The translations under genes and the position numbers were made by a program. A stretch of 30,701 bases of DNA, taken from a virus. The notes below the pieces were generated by a model, which saw only the letters and a list, made by a program, of their open reading frames with translations, had not been told where the DNA came from and ran no database searches. The stretch spans positions 1 to 30,701 of IMG/VR virus record IMGVR_UViG_3300032235_000511; one strand, given 5' to 3'. Every line of letters starts with the position of its first letter. Within the stretch, counting starts at the first letter, position 1. Of this stretch, positions 8,301 through 16,507 are shown piece after piece.

Positions 8301-9606
8301 CCAAAGTCCGACCACGGGTGATGGCCCGAGCCAGTGTGGTTGCTGCATCCGTCCCGGCTGGTGCAGCGGGGCGGCGGGATTTGGGGTCGAAGATCTCGCT
8401 GCCCTCGTACCGGCCTTCCTCGCGCCTGGTTGCGACTCCAGGCAGAGGCAGGGGTGCACCCTGGAGCTGCCGCGCGGAGGTGTCCAGGGCCACGCCCAAG
8501 GCCGCTGGGCGGGCGTCTCCGGTCAAGGCGGTGCCGAGCTTGCCTGCTGCCCGTGCGCCCTCCCCAATGACGTTCAGAGCCGTCTCAACAACCGGGCCAG
8601 TGGCCCTTACGGTCGGCTTGTCCGTCATGCCCAGTTCGTCAAAGACAGACTTGCGGACCTCAGCAACTTTGTATCCGAAATCAGACTTATCGACTGGCTG
8701 ACCTTTCTCGTCAACCTCGTACCCAAGACCTCGGAAGTATGCCTCAGCAACGGCTGTCTCGAAGACCGCAGGGACAGACCGCAGAGCAGCCCCCAGCGAG
8801 GTTTCGATCATCCCTTTGCCGTCACCCGCACGCTCAGAGAGCACACCGGAAATCTCCGGGGCGTCCCTCTCCCCCCTGCGAATGGCGTCCTCGATGGCCT
8901 TGGCCTCGTCAACCGACATGACCTGTTGACGTGCGAAAGACTCCGTCAGCTCCTCTTTCGGGGTTGGCTTGCGGAGGTTGCCCGTCTTGGGGTCTCGATA
9001 CAAAACCTCAACCCGGTCAATGGGTTTCTCGGAAACCTCATAACCAGACCGGCCCATTTGGACAACAGGGGTCGTGACCTCTTCGGTGCGATAGATGGGC
9101 TCTCCCCGCATGGGGTCGACTACCACCTCACCTTTATCGTTAACGACAGGGACGCTCTCCTGAGCACCAGCCAGGCGCTCAATACGGCTAGGGCGAAAGA
9201 TGGGGAGTCCGCTGACGCTGGAGTCAGACGACACTTTATCGTCCGAACCGGCGACCGCGACCTGGGCCCTCTCTTGTGCGAAATCAGTCAGAACCTCAGC
9301 ACGGATCTTGTCCGCCTCCCCCTCTTTGAGCAGACGGCCGCGCTTAGCGACAAGTTGGTCGACCCGCTTGTCGATTTCCTTTCGATCTGCCTCGATCTTG
9401 TCAGCCTCAGACGGCCGCTCGACAGGCACACCAAAACGGGGCAGGTCTGGCGGAGGTTTCGGAGCAGGGGTCAAAACCTCCTCGGCCGGAGTCTCTTCCA
9501 GACGTGCCGCTTTGGCCCGCGCACCCAAGCGCCGGGCCGTTTCAAGATCCCCGGCAGCCGCAGCACGCCGGACACCTTCCATCCACTGCTCGTAAGTTGG
9601 CATCAC
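5332..9606 (-). CDS. Giant internal virion (ejection) protein, 1424 aa
   Basis: The largest gene of the window. It lies third in a row of three internal virion proteins, which matches the T7 gp14-gp15-gp16 order. The product is mostly helical and Ala/Arg/Glu-rich. It has an acidic, Pro-containing N-terminus, a long coiled middle, a region near residues 960-1000 with hydrophobic helices (YGYVVPNLPFLMGRAAAAP), and a C-terminal part rich in Trp and Gly. T7 gp16 carries a lytic transglycosylase domain; I do not see its catalytic Glu-Ser type motif here, so murein digestion is not claimed. The likely role is forming the DNA ejection channel in the host envelope. Its start overlaps the preceding gene by four bases. 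Confidence 0.75.
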   Translation of the reverse strand: MMPTYEQWMEGVRRAAAAGDLETARRLGARAKAARLEETPAEEVLTPAPKPPPDLPRFGVPVERPSEADKIEADRKEIDKRVDQLVAKRGRLLKEGEADKIRAEVLTDFAQERAQVAVAGSDDKVSSDSSVSGLPIFRPSRIERLAGAQESVPVVNDKGEVVVDPMRGEPIYRTEEVTTPVVQMGRSGYEVSEKPIDRVEVLYRDPKTGNLRKPTPKEELTESFARQQVMSVDEAKAIEDAIRRGERDAPEISGVLSERAGDGKGMIETSLGAALRSVPAVFETAVAEAYFRGLGYEVDEKGQPVDKSDFGYKVAEVRKSVFDELGMTDKPTVRATGPVVETALNVIGEGARAAGKLGTALTGDARPAALGVALDTSARQLQGAPLPLPGVATRREEGRYEGSEIFDPKSRRPAAPAGTDAATTLARAITRGRTLADELQSAPELVKAYDELYGAGSEYVRFAQGTLLSMLVPMGPGTALRTGGAAFSAAKGTQTAAKAAKAVQAGLAPIVSGAKAVEGAIAGSKAPAVVKGPFLAAATKARQGADIAKSAAALASPDEVLNARILEVAAEKMFPGVKFSSDARKLGDPSAYAAEAALAGRLDVERLLPAAYALRRAVPDDAVAVSARWAVRRDDVAKVRRMADKELKDALTDPVTKQHLASLTPDGRLKFVQELRETIVGDIVQTLPKKTDLRRASDIQVYFNDLKPALSDTVMARRARQLFTDAPAPRRAIVAQAERQLTAASQEAIRAVKADFVKLAGEGRSVDEVFNTVIRQEFQPEKAKELWMKVIEESYGGEAIAKDVAGRLADAGVDFTQLPTMAAIRAIDNVPSVIERVPGFGRPDFDRNMLKIIFEEGVRKRVAREARDAFVRAYGVNEKPGDLYGILNLVGAVRANESMAVKVGDQTFNFLSTESKFGEGAEDFFKLVDSVPTARRGDGWATLARDALAWGKAAKRGAKYGYVVPNLPFLMGRAAAAPIISLAQIGATRTLGASSRLPSIIMGRGVTTPSGAHFTAEQIERLARQYGIGTTAVDQERMGRLAQDILDDAAKASTAGPVEKAALYADPAVMGWAQRTADQSERLYRKAVFADGLARGLPADQAAEIARRSLWDYSGTPPVIREQLGRVFATAAESYNATATFLDLVSRDSGAITPALKAWRAKQQATDPYGYYGDKGLKSLGIYRAGSPGKEVSVLGPSAPIFEPVEEALGLLHGASSTYQAVQEGDLIEAARQAGRGTADAVAPQIGAMLDLLRQRQVYESQQSETGKVSDELAFWQALVVADLADPDRANGKWDTVVSIIDPQVVMPPKAYASPTDPSLWIAAPPEGTPYLYLGDDQDGNAIFQVYRPSPRGKANLKAIRNLTPDLVEQAYGVYGAIQIAPSVNAESIMPHGPEGVAAVYLGEPVGLADETAKAAKRAKKVLE

Positions 9607-11423
9607 TCCACTCCAAGTTCTTTCAGGAGTTCCTCGTCTGACTTGTCGAGGTTGTTAACCCTCGGTTTCGGCTTGACCACGGGTGCAGGTTTGGCGACAG
9701 GGACTGGGTCGGGTTTCGGTGCCGGTTTGGGGGCAACCCGCCTGCGGATGATTTCGTCAGGGTTCGGTGCCGGTGGTGCCGGAACAGGTGCGGGTGCAGA
9801 TGCCGGTGTTTGGACTGGAGCGGGCGCTGGCGCTGGCTGAGACTCCACCTTGATGACAGGCGGTGCTTTGGGTGCCAGAGCATCGGCACGAACGGCCAAG
9901 GCTGACTCCCGCGCTTTCTCAGGGCTTACCCCGCTCTCCACAAGCACTCGGTAAGTCTCGTGTGCCTGCTTCAGCGCGTCGTTCTCCGCAGCCTGCTTGG
10001 CCCGGAAATCAGCCACCTGCTCCGGGGTCGAGTCAATCGTAACCTTGCGCTTGGCTTCCGCAGCCGCGAGTTTCTCAGCACGAGCAGCATCGGCCTGGGC
10101 CTTGGCTGCGAAATCCTCGACCCGGCGCATGGCAGCATCAGCGTTCGCCTCGCGCTGAGCTTGGAGCTTCTTTTCAGCCTCCTGCAACTTCACCTGATCG
10201 GGAGTCGGCACACCCTCACGGGTCTGTCGGTCCAACGCCAGAGCAAAGCCGATGGCCTCGTCAAGCTCGTCTTTCTCCAAGCCAAGTTTCATCAACTGGC
10301 GTTCAAGTTGCTTGGTCGTCCAATCCTGGCCGGACTTGTCATACTGAGTCAGCAGACGGCTGACCTTGACCTGGGTCGGTGTAGCCGGGGTGATGGACTG
10401 CGAAGCTTTGGAAACCTGGTTGTAGATCCGATCAGCGATCTTGACGTAAGCCAGATCAGGGGAGCCGATAAGATCTGCGTAGTCGAAATCTTCCTTGGCA
10501 ACGCCCATAGCCGCAAGCTGGCGACGGGCCGCCTCAGCCTCTGGATCCTGAACCGCGCCGCTGGCGTAAGCAGCCTGTAGCTGGTCCTCAGCCAAGCTCA
10601 AACGGGCCTGAGCGTCAACCCAGGTCGGCTCGAAATACTTTTTCATGCCCATGACGTACGAGCCAGACGCCTTGGCCTGGTCATATACGGCACGAGCCCT
10701 CAGCAACGCATCTTCACTACCGAACTCTTCAACAGTTGCTCGGCCGTCCTCCAAGGCTTTGAGGTACGCTGAGAGGTCTGCGTTCTCCGCATCGGTGCGG
10801 GCAGCAGCCATCGCCTCGCCGCGCATCCCACCGGCATAGGAAGCCTCTCCGCCCTCACCCAAAGCACCAAGGGCGACCTCGTACTTTTCGAGGTCCTTTT
10901 GCTGCTCAGGGGTGAACCCGGAAACCTTGACCGTCTTGCGATCCTTGACCGTGTTCGCAGCCGACACCACCCGTCCAGTGTCCACCCCAGCCCGGCCCAG
11001 AGCCCCCACAATCGCGTTCACGGTGTTCTGTGGCACCGAGGGCGAGGCCACCATTTGAGCCGCCATAACGGCCGCACGCTCCCTGTCAGCCGGTGCCCGG
11101 GAGTTGAGCAGACCCTGAATCTCCGCAGGCACCTGCCCCGCTTTCGTCTCGGCTGCCTTCTCGGCGGAGTACCTCTTGGTGGTGTTGATCTGCGCTTCCA
11201 GCTGACTGGCAAGCAGCTTGGCACCAATCATATCGTTCGACTGCCGAACCCGGAAAGTGTCCTCCAGGTCAGCAACCGTTTTGGCCATATCGGCAACAGT
11301 CTTTTGCAGGGCGTCGTAACGCTCCTGCTCGCCTTTGACAGCCTCCCTAATGGCTTTGTAACTGGCCGCAGCCTGCAAAGGGGGGTGGTACGCCTGGACG
11401 TAAGATGCGCGACGGGAAGCCAT
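9603..11423 (-). CDS. Internal virion protein (gp15-like position), 606 aa
   Basis: A 606-residue, almost entirely alpha-helical protein with long stretches of charged coiled coil (QEKDLEKYEVALGALGE, AEKKLQAQREANADAAMRR) and many Ala. The C-terminal 90 residues are a low-complexity Pro-Ala-Val-Lys linker (PAPAPVQTPASAPAPVP), ending in an acidic helix (KSDEELLKELG). The order with the 213- and 1424-residue proteins matches ejection proteins of T7-like podoviruses, so it is probably packed in the capsid core and released at infection. Family membership is inferred from position and composition, not from a conserved motif. Confidence 0.7.
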   Translation of the reverse strand: MASRRASYVQAYHPPLQAAASYKAIREAVKGEQERYDALQKTVADMAKTVADLEDTFRVRQSNDMIGAKLLASQLEAQINTTKRYSAEKAAETKAGQVPAEIQGLLNSRAPADRERAAVMAAQMVASPSVPQNTVNAIVGALGRAGVDTGRVVSAANTVKDRKTVKVSGFTPEQQKDLEKYEVALGALGEGGEASYAGGMRGEAMAAARTDAENADLSAYLKALEDGRATVEEFGSEDALLRARAVYDQAKASGSYVMGMKKYFEPTWVDAQARLSLAEDQLQAAYASGAVQDPEAEAARRQLAAMGVAKEDFDYADLIGSPDLAYVKIADRIYNQVSKASQSITPATPTQVKVSRLLTQYDKSGQDWTTKQLERQLMKLGLEKDELDEAIGFALALDRQTREGVPTPDQVKLQEAEKKLQAQREANADAAMRRVEDFAAKAQADAARAEKLAAAEAKRKVTIDSTPEQVADFRAKQAAENDALKQAHETYRVLVESGVSPEKARESALAVRADALAPKAPPVIKVESQPAPAPAPVQTPASAPAPVPAPPAPNPDEIIRRRVAPKPAPKPDPVPVAKPAPVVKPKPRVNNLDKSDEELLKELGVE

Positions 11424-11426
11424 TGA

Positions 11427-12068
11427 TTACCTCGCAATCCGGCTGCTGTACGGGGAAGGCTTAGCGCCTACCTGCTTTTTCAGCGTGCCGACAGTGGGGG
11501 CACCGCCCATTTCAGCGATGAGCAGCTTTTCGTCATGCTCCTGCTGAGCTTTGGTCATGGCCACCTGAGCGCCAGTGTCGGCCACACCCGCCAGTCCGCC
11601 AGTGAGAGCCGAGACGATGCCCTGCTTGCGACCCTTTTTCATGGCCTGAAGTTCAGCGATGCGGGCCTGCTGCTCACCACGGCGAGCCTCAGAAACCTGG
11701 GCGATTTCCTGACCCGCCTTCTGTTGAGCCTCTGCAAGCGCCTGTCCCTGCCCAAGTTGGCGCAGGAACAGGTCCCGACCAGACACCCCACCACCTGCCG
11801 CAGAACCAGCCGCAGCCGCCTGGGTCATCCCCTGGGCCTGCAAATCCCGTGACAGTCCAGCTTGACCAGCGAGGGCGCGTTGCTCCATGCCCTCCCTCTC
11901 ACGGTCACTGATGCCAAGCCGGCCCATCGACCGACGACGGAGCAGCCGGTCAAGTTCTGCTTGATCTTCCTTGTTGAAGGACTTGGCAGCGGCAATCGCA
12001 CCGCCAACGCCTTTAGTTACGGCCGATCCAGCACCGATAAGAGCTGCCAGGGTCAACGGGTCCATCAC
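11427..12068 (-). CDS. Internal virion protein (gp14-like), 213 aa
   Basis: The 213-residue product opens with a glycine/alanine-rich hydrophobic stretch (LTLAALIGAGSAVTKGVGGAI), then a charged helical middle (KEDQAELDRLLRR, REREGMEQRALAG), a Gly/Ala-rich centre and a second hydrophobic patch (GIVSALTGGLAGVADTG). This composition and its place as the first of three internal virion genes fit T7 gp14-type ejection proteins that enter the outer membrane at the start of infection. Two Met codons stand in tandem at the start; the first is used here. A late-promoter-like motif lies 140 bases upstream, inside the preceding gene. Confidence 0.7.
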   Translation of the reverse strand: MMDPLTLAALIGAGSAVTKGVGGAIAAAKSFNKEDQAELDRLLRRRSMGRLGISDREREGMEQRALAGQAGLSRDLQAQGMTQAAAAGSAAGGGVSGRDLFLRQLGQGQALAEAQQKAGQEIAQVSEARRGEQQARIAELQAMKKGRKQGIVSALTGGLAGVADTGAQVAMTKAQQEHDEKLLIAEMGGAPTVGTLKKQVGAKPSPYSSRIAR

Positions 12069-12075
12069 TCAAACC

Positions 12076-12780
12076 TCAGAGGTAAAAGGCTTCGATTGTA
12101 AAGCCCCAGTTGATCACCGCAGACCGGTCGATTTGGCTGTAGTAGGCAAGCCCCACAATCGCCTCTCCTGCGCTGGCCTCAAAGGCAAGGGTTCCATCCC
12201 TCTGTCCATATGCCCCCGCTACCGCATAGCATCGGGAGGCGCCGTAAGGGGCGGACCCTGCGAAACCGACCTGGTGGTTCTGGACAGTCTGCAACGCCTG
12301 TTTGCTGACAAGCCCCACGTTGCTGATATAAGGAGCAACGTATGCCAGCCTCTCGGTTGATGCGTAGTTCCGACCGGCAACGTGCGGGAGGTCATCGGGG
12401 CCAGCCTCAACCTCGACCCACCAATGATAAAGGATGCGAGCATCACGCCGAATGGGCAGCTTGACAGCCGTGTTCGGCAGAGGCGCCCAAGTGTCACCTA
12501 CAGACGAGCTATAGCCCTGTCCCGTCGTGTATGACGTGATGAAGGCCATCCGTGTGGTGAACCCTCCGCCCCACTGTCCGCCCTGGTGTCCAGTGACCCC
12601 GTGCTGCACACCGGTGAACGCATCCAAGGTTGGGATCTGGACGTGTCGTGTGTCGAACGGGCCGACAAGGTCACCTTGCGGCACGGCGTGCAGGTACTCC
12701 CGAAGGTCGTCGAAGTTCTCCTGAACTTCAGACGCTTCAAGTTTAGATCCAGCCGTGAAAGTGGTTGGGCTAAAAGGCAT
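12076..12780 (-). CDS. Tail appendage/minor structural protein, 234 aa (third of three look-alikes)
   Basis: A 234-residue beta-rich protein. An N-terminal helical piece (SKLEASEVQENFDDLREYLH) is followed by a sandwich with Trp/Tyr strands (RILYHWWVEVEAG, YASTERLAYVAPYI) and a C-terminal strand (AVINWGFTIEAFYL). The layout, a short helical anchor plus a beta-sandwich, is shared with the two genes immediately upstream, so all three may be paralogous or co-evolved fibre/knob proteins attached to the tail. No known family is recognised. It also contains, in frame, the promoter-like motif P3 that probably serves the ejection-protein genes. Confidence 0.65.
   Translation of the reverse strand: MPFSPTTFTAGSKLEASEVQENFDDLREYLHAVPQGDLVGPFDTRHVQIPTLDAFTGVQHGVTGHQGGQWGGGFTTRMAFITSYTTGQGYSSSVGDTWAPLPNTAVKLPIRRDARILYHWWVEVEAGPDDLPHVAGRNYASTERLAYVAPYISNVGLVSKQALQTVQNHQVGFAGSAPYGASRCYAVAGAYGQRDGTLAFEASAGEAIVGLAYYSQIDRSAVINWGFTIEAFYL
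12208..12225 (-). promoter_or_regulatory. Late-promoter-like 18-bp motif, copy P3
   Basis: The minus strand reads GCGGTAGCGGGGGCATAT, the best match to the consensus of the five copies. It lies inside the 234-residue appendage gene, 140 bases upstream of the first ejection-protein gene. Here it also encodes AVAGAY, so coding constraint could explain it, but the match in all 18 positions makes a regulatory site more likely. Confidence 0.55.
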
Positions 12781-12783
12781 AGA

Positions 12784-13665
12784 TCACCCCAAAGTGTGCG
12801 TGATGGCAGAAATCACGCCAGACGTGTAATGCAGCACCTGACCTGCCCCGCCAGCGTTCGCATCCCAAACGAGGTGGTTGGTGCTGCCAGACCGATAGGG
12901 GTGTGCCATGCCAGCCAGGACCACGCGAAGGCCATAGACCGTCACGCCAGCCAGAGGTTGAACGTAATAGCAGCCAGAGACACCCCGCCAGCCGATCCGC
13001 TGGTCAGACATCGACCCGGCCCCAAGTTCTCCGTCCTTTGCGCCGTCTGCTCGCTCAATCCATGCTGGAATGGGCACAAGGCTTGCGGAGTTCGAGATCG
13101 GACCACCATAAATCGATCCGCTGATATTCGTGTCGAAGTTGTCCTGGTTCGGAACCTCAGTCCAAGTGGTCAGGGTCGGCTCCAGGCACCATTGAAGCCA
13201 TGCCAACCACACGGTCGCAGACGTTGCCATGGCAGTTGCAGGGCTGATCAGCACGTTGCTGTATGACCCTGCGGCGTTCCACGGGGTGCCGAGGTATTCA
13301 GGGCTGACCTGCAAAGACCAGTAGACGCGCAAGACCTGGTTGGTCGCCAGAGGGATCGGTCCGATCAGTCTGGTCGGGCTCAGGCTGAAATCGACCACCT
13401 CAACAGGGGTCGGGTAAGTCGCTCCTGTATAAGATGACACCGTGTTGTAGGTGCTATGGTCAATGGACAGTTCACCCAGGTTTGCAGTCCACAAACCCTG
13501 AGTGACCGTGTCAGCATCGAACTGAGGAAGGTCGAGGGCCTGGTCTCTCACGTTGGCTGCGTCAATAGACCCTGTAGCCGTCGCCAGAGCAGACAGCGGG
13601 GTGTTCAGCGATGCCGCAGTGAGAGCATCACCCGGCTGGATTGTCGTGATGGTTGGACGGCTCAC
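12784..13665 (-). CDS. Tail appendage/minor structural protein, 293 aa (second of three look-alikes)
   Basis: The 293-residue product begins with a short helical region (ALTAASLNTPLSALATATG, IDAANVRDQALDLPQF) and continues as a beta protein with Trp-containing strands (VLRVYWSLQVSP, ATVWLAWLQWCLEP), ending in VYGLRVVLAGMAHP and a short Gly-rich tail. It overlaps the preceding gene by four bases and is three bases from the next. No known family is recognised. Its position after the nozzle gene and its common design with both neighbours suggest a virion appendage such as a fibre or tail knob. Confidence 0.65.
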   Translation of the reverse strand: MSRPTITTIQPGDALTAASLNTPLSALATATGSIDAANVRDQALDLPQFDADTVTQGLWTANLGELSIDHSTYNTVSSYTGATYPTPVEVVDFSLSPTRLIGPIPLATNQVLRVYWSLQVSPEYLGTPWNAAGSYSNVLISPATAMATSATVWLAWLQWCLEPTLTTWTEVPNQDNFDTNISGSIYGGPISNSASLVPIPAWIERADGAKDGELGAGSMSDQRIGWRGVSGCYYVQPLAGVTVYGLRVVLAGMAHPYRSGSTNHLVWDANAGGAGQVLHYTSGVISAITHTLG

Positions 13666-14333
13666 CGATACCTCCCCATGATGAATACCTTGGACCCGTA
13701 AAGGTGGGCCTGAGCCAGCCGGGAGCCAAGGTTGTCAACAACCGCATCGTCCGCACCGATGGGCGTTGGCTGGAACTGCAACAGAACTTGGTGATCACCA
13801 GCCGGCATATACTGACACCCCATCGCCCGCCAAGCCTCGTGATAACCTGGCCCGAGCCTCTCGCAGAAACTTACTCCACCAACGAGGATCCGCAGCCTGA
13901 CGTGCTTGGGGTTGCCAGGGTCGAAGTTCTCCTGAGTGTTGGTGAACGCCGGCCACTGCCAACCGATGCCTGACCACTCGACAAGCAGCGACCCGCCCTT
14001 GAACCCAGTTAGAGTGATGGGTGACCCCACGTTCAGCCAACCGCCTTGGGCCTCCTGATAGGAGAAACACCGCCAGTTGTTCGTCAGGCTGATGGTGGAG
14101 TCTCTGACAGCCTGCTGCTCCCCCTCGCTGCCAGACGTGAGGGGATACCGGGGGTAGAACCAGACTTGGTGCAGAGCGTTAGTCGCCAGTGTGGCGTCAT
14201 CGACCCCACCTGCCGGGAGCTGCGACCGGTCCAACGTCTGCAAAGAACTTGCAGCGGTCCTAAGTTCGTAGTTGATTTGGGTTGGCTGAGCGGCGTTGCC
14301 GTCTCGTGCCTCCCACACGGTCCACTTCTTCAC
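13662..14333 (-). CDS. Tail appendage/minor structural protein, 223 aa (first of three look-alikes)
   Basis: The 223-residue product has an N-terminal segment TAASSLQTLDRSQLPAGGVD, similar in style to that of the next gene (TAASLNTPLSALATATGSID), then a beta-sandwich with Trp/Phe strands (GSLLVEWSGIGWQWPAF, VRLRILVGGVSFCE) and a C-terminal strand (AHLYGSKVFIMGRYR). It overlaps the nozzle gene and the next appendage gene by four bases each, so it is expressed with them. I recognise no family. A structural protein at the tail tip or collar is the best reading. Confidence 0.65.
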   Translation of the reverse strand: MKKWTVWEARDGNAAQPTQINYELRTAASSLQTLDRSQLPAGGVDDATLATNALHQVWFYPRYPLTSGSEGEQQAVRDSTISLTNNWRCFSYQEAQGGWLNVGSPITLTGFKGGSLLVEWSGIGWQWPAFTNTQENFDPGNPKHVRLRILVGGVSFCERLGPGYHEAWRAMGCQYMPAGDHQVLLQFQPTPIGADDAVVDNLGSRLAQAHLYGSKVFIMGRYR

Positions 14334-16498
14334 GACCTCACCCCCGCGATTACTTTCTTGCCAGTTGCGACAAACTCAACGTCAAGACCAATCAGGCTCA
14401 CGTCTTCCTGCGTCTCGAAACCGACACTGAAAGACTGACAAGCCATGTTGTTGCAGCTAACTCGGATCGGAACCATCCGTCCGTCTTGCCACACGGTGCC
14501 TTTGGAGTCCAGAACAGACAGCCCATACGTCGGGGCTGCCGCTGCATCGGGAGGCTGCGCCAGGTAAGGCCGGGCGTCCGTCCCGCTGACCTCGAAGTCC
14601 TTGTAGTAGGTCACCCGTACAGACGGCCCCGTGGTGGTCGATCCAGTGGTTCGCCCACCGGTCACCCAAAGCCAAAGCGTGACGTACTGGACCTGTTTGA
14701 GAACTTGAAGGTCGCCGAAATCAAGCCAAGCCGACTGAAACTTAGAAACTGGCGGTGCAGTGTCAGTCATCACCGGAGGGTTAGACCCGACAAGCTCCGA
14801 GCCAAGAGCACGTTTGCCGGACAGGACAAACAGACCTGCCTGTTGACCCGAGCCTCCGAGGTTGTGACCAAACACGGGGGTTCCGTCATAGAGGGTCGTG
14901 ATGCTGCCCACCGGGAAACCTGACCGAGTCGACCACCTGGGGCTGTCACCATCCAGGTGCAAAATCAGTCCGAGGTTAGGCCTGTCAGACCCGTCAGCAG
15001 GAACCCACAACTGGTATTCCTTGACAGAGGGGGAGTAGATGGCACAAGCCCTGGCCATGCAGTCAGAAGTGATCCGGCGGATGACCTGCCCCATATCCTT
15101 GGTCAAGTCCACCACCTGAGTGACAGACCCACCGACCAAACCACCGGTCAGGGCAAACACACCCTCAGTCCCAAGGAACACCACACCGATGCCAGGAACC
15201 GTCACGATGCTTTTGGGCGCCTTGCAGGACACAGAGTGGCTGATCGCCGTTGCCTTGAACCCTTGCTCAGCGTCACCCTGGACCACGTCGATACCAGCCT
15301 CTCTGAACACCACAAGGCTGGTGTAAGATCCATACAGAGCGGTGACACCACCACCAGGACCAGTCAAGGTCAGGTAAGCAGCCGGCGAGAACTGCTCCAC
15401 CGCACCGGGGGCTGAGTAGAACAGCGTCCTGGGGTCGTCGGTGCCACCATCAAGCCATAGGCAGGAAGCATACACTGCAGAGAACCTCGCACGGGGCGAG
15501 GGCAAGATGCCCGTCTCGATTTGCGGTGCTGGCGTGCCAAGGTTGGTGGTTCTGATCACGTCGTGGAACTGCTCCTCGACGTTGTTTTGGATCAGCCCGA
15601 CAAAGTACAGCGTGAGGTCACCCGGTGTGGTGTAGTCGTCGCTGTAGTTGCCGGTCCGGTAAACCTCACGGGCAACCGTTCCAGGCGGGCCAGTCGGCAC
15701 GTCCAACACCACACCATAGCGCATCCCCTCGTGTGTCCCGTTCAGGGTCCACACGGTGTTGGCAAGCGGGGTCAGAGGTCCACGGCTTCCCGTGTCGCTG
15801 ATCATGCAGCAGGCCCAAGCAAAAGCACTCTCTTTGCCTGAACCTGTCGAGAAACCGAGCCCCCATCGACCACCACCAGCGGAGGTGATACCGGTCGCAG
15901 ACGAGGGGACCCAGAGGCTTGTAGCACCACCACCAGTCTTGCGGCTAGAGTCCCTAGGGTCTGCAAGCGGGGTGTTGCGGCGAGGTGTTGGAGGGACTGA
16001 GGCGGAGAACCCAAAATCCCTGGTGAGCAGTGCCTGGACTGCCGAAGCATCGGCATCCTGCCCAAGAGGCCAAGGGCGGACCAACACGGGGCGGTCCACA
16101 CCGTTGGTGATGACCACACCCCCTGCGATTTCGGTGAACCATGACCCGCACTCAGTGGGTGATGGTTGGTGACGGTCTGACCGCAGAGTCAGAACCTGCA
16201 CTCCACCCGATGCCTCGTAAGCAAGGCAGAGCTTGCCATCAGCCTCGTATATGATGCTTGACCGACCACCGCCTGCCGTCTCCTGGGTCGCGTAGAGGCT
16301 GTAGATTGGTCCGGTCGTGCTGAACGGGGCGAAGGTCGACGACCCCACCACAAATCGCTCATAACCGACCCTGGAGGACCACGCGCCGGTGTCCGGGTCG
16401 ACCCTCCAGTTGTCCAGCACCGTCACGTCGGAAGCGTCCTGCGGCAACCGCAAAGACAGACCTTCGAGCAACGGGATTTTGATGGTCGTTCCGTTCAT
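14330..16498 (-). CDS. Tail tubular protein B-like nozzle (beta-propeller)
   Basis: A 722-residue protein that should form the distal tail tube or nozzle, like T7 gp12. The middle of the protein shows the typical signature of this family: PRARFSAVYASCLWLDGG, then a stretch on data from a sample (LFYSAPGAVEQFSP), then GGVTALYGSYTSLVVFREAGID and further repeats (GVVFLGTEGVFALTGG), as expected for a beta-propeller. The N-terminus (IKIPLLEGLSLRLP, DNWRVDPDTG) also fits. It follows the adaptor gene with nine bases between them and overlaps the first appendage gene, which is the standard podovirus order. Confidence 0.85.
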   Translation of the reverse strand: MNGTTIKIPLLEGLSLRLPQDASDVTVLDNWRVDPDTGAWSSRVGYERFVVGSSTFAPFSTTGPIYSLYATQETAGGGRSSIIYEADGKLCLAYEASGGVQVLTLRSDRHQPSPTECGSWFTEIAGGVVITNGVDRPVLVRPWPLGQDADASAVQALLTRDFGFSASVPPTPRRNTPLADPRDSSRKTGGGATSLWVPSSATGITSAGGGRWGLGFSTGSGKESAFAWACCMISDTGSRGPLTPLANTVWTLNGTHEGMRYGVVLDVPTGPPGTVAREVYRTGNYSDDYTTPGDLTLYFVGLIQNNVEEQFHDVIRTTNLGTPAPQIETGILPSPRARFSAVYASCLWLDGGTDDPRTLFYSAPGAVEQFSPAAYLTLTGPGGGVTALYGSYTSLVVFREAGIDVVQGDAEQGFKATAISHSVSCKAPKSIVTVPGIGVVFLGTEGVFALTGGLVGGSVTQVVDLTKDMGQVIRRITSDCMARACAIYSPSVKEYQLWVPADGSDRPNLGLILHLDGDSPRWSTRSGFPVGSITTLYDGTPVFGHNLGGSGQQAGLFVLSGKRALGSELVGSNPPVMTDTAPPVSKFQSAWLDFGDLQVLKQVQYVTLWLWVTGGRTTGSTTTGPSVRVTYYKDFEVSGTDARPYLAQPPDAAAAPTYGLSVLDSKGTVWQDGRMVPIRVSCNNMACQSFSVGFETQEDVSLIGLDVEFVATGKKVIAGVRS

Positions 16499-16507
16499 GC
16501 GCGATCC

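Noticed and set aside
5332-9606. Lytic transglycosylase domain in the giant internal virion protein
   Set aside because: I could not find the catalytic Glu context of SLT-type enzymes in the chain, so the activity is not claimed.
8926-9840. Plus-strand frame of 304 codons with a Gly-Ala-Thr-rich end
   Set aside because: Its repetitive end is the mirror of the Pro-Ala linker of the internal virion gene on the minus strand.
9660-9850. Apparent DNA repeats (GGTGCCGG, GGTGCAGG types)
   Set aside because: They reflect the low-complexity Pro-Ala-Val-Lys protein linker rather than a separate repeat element.
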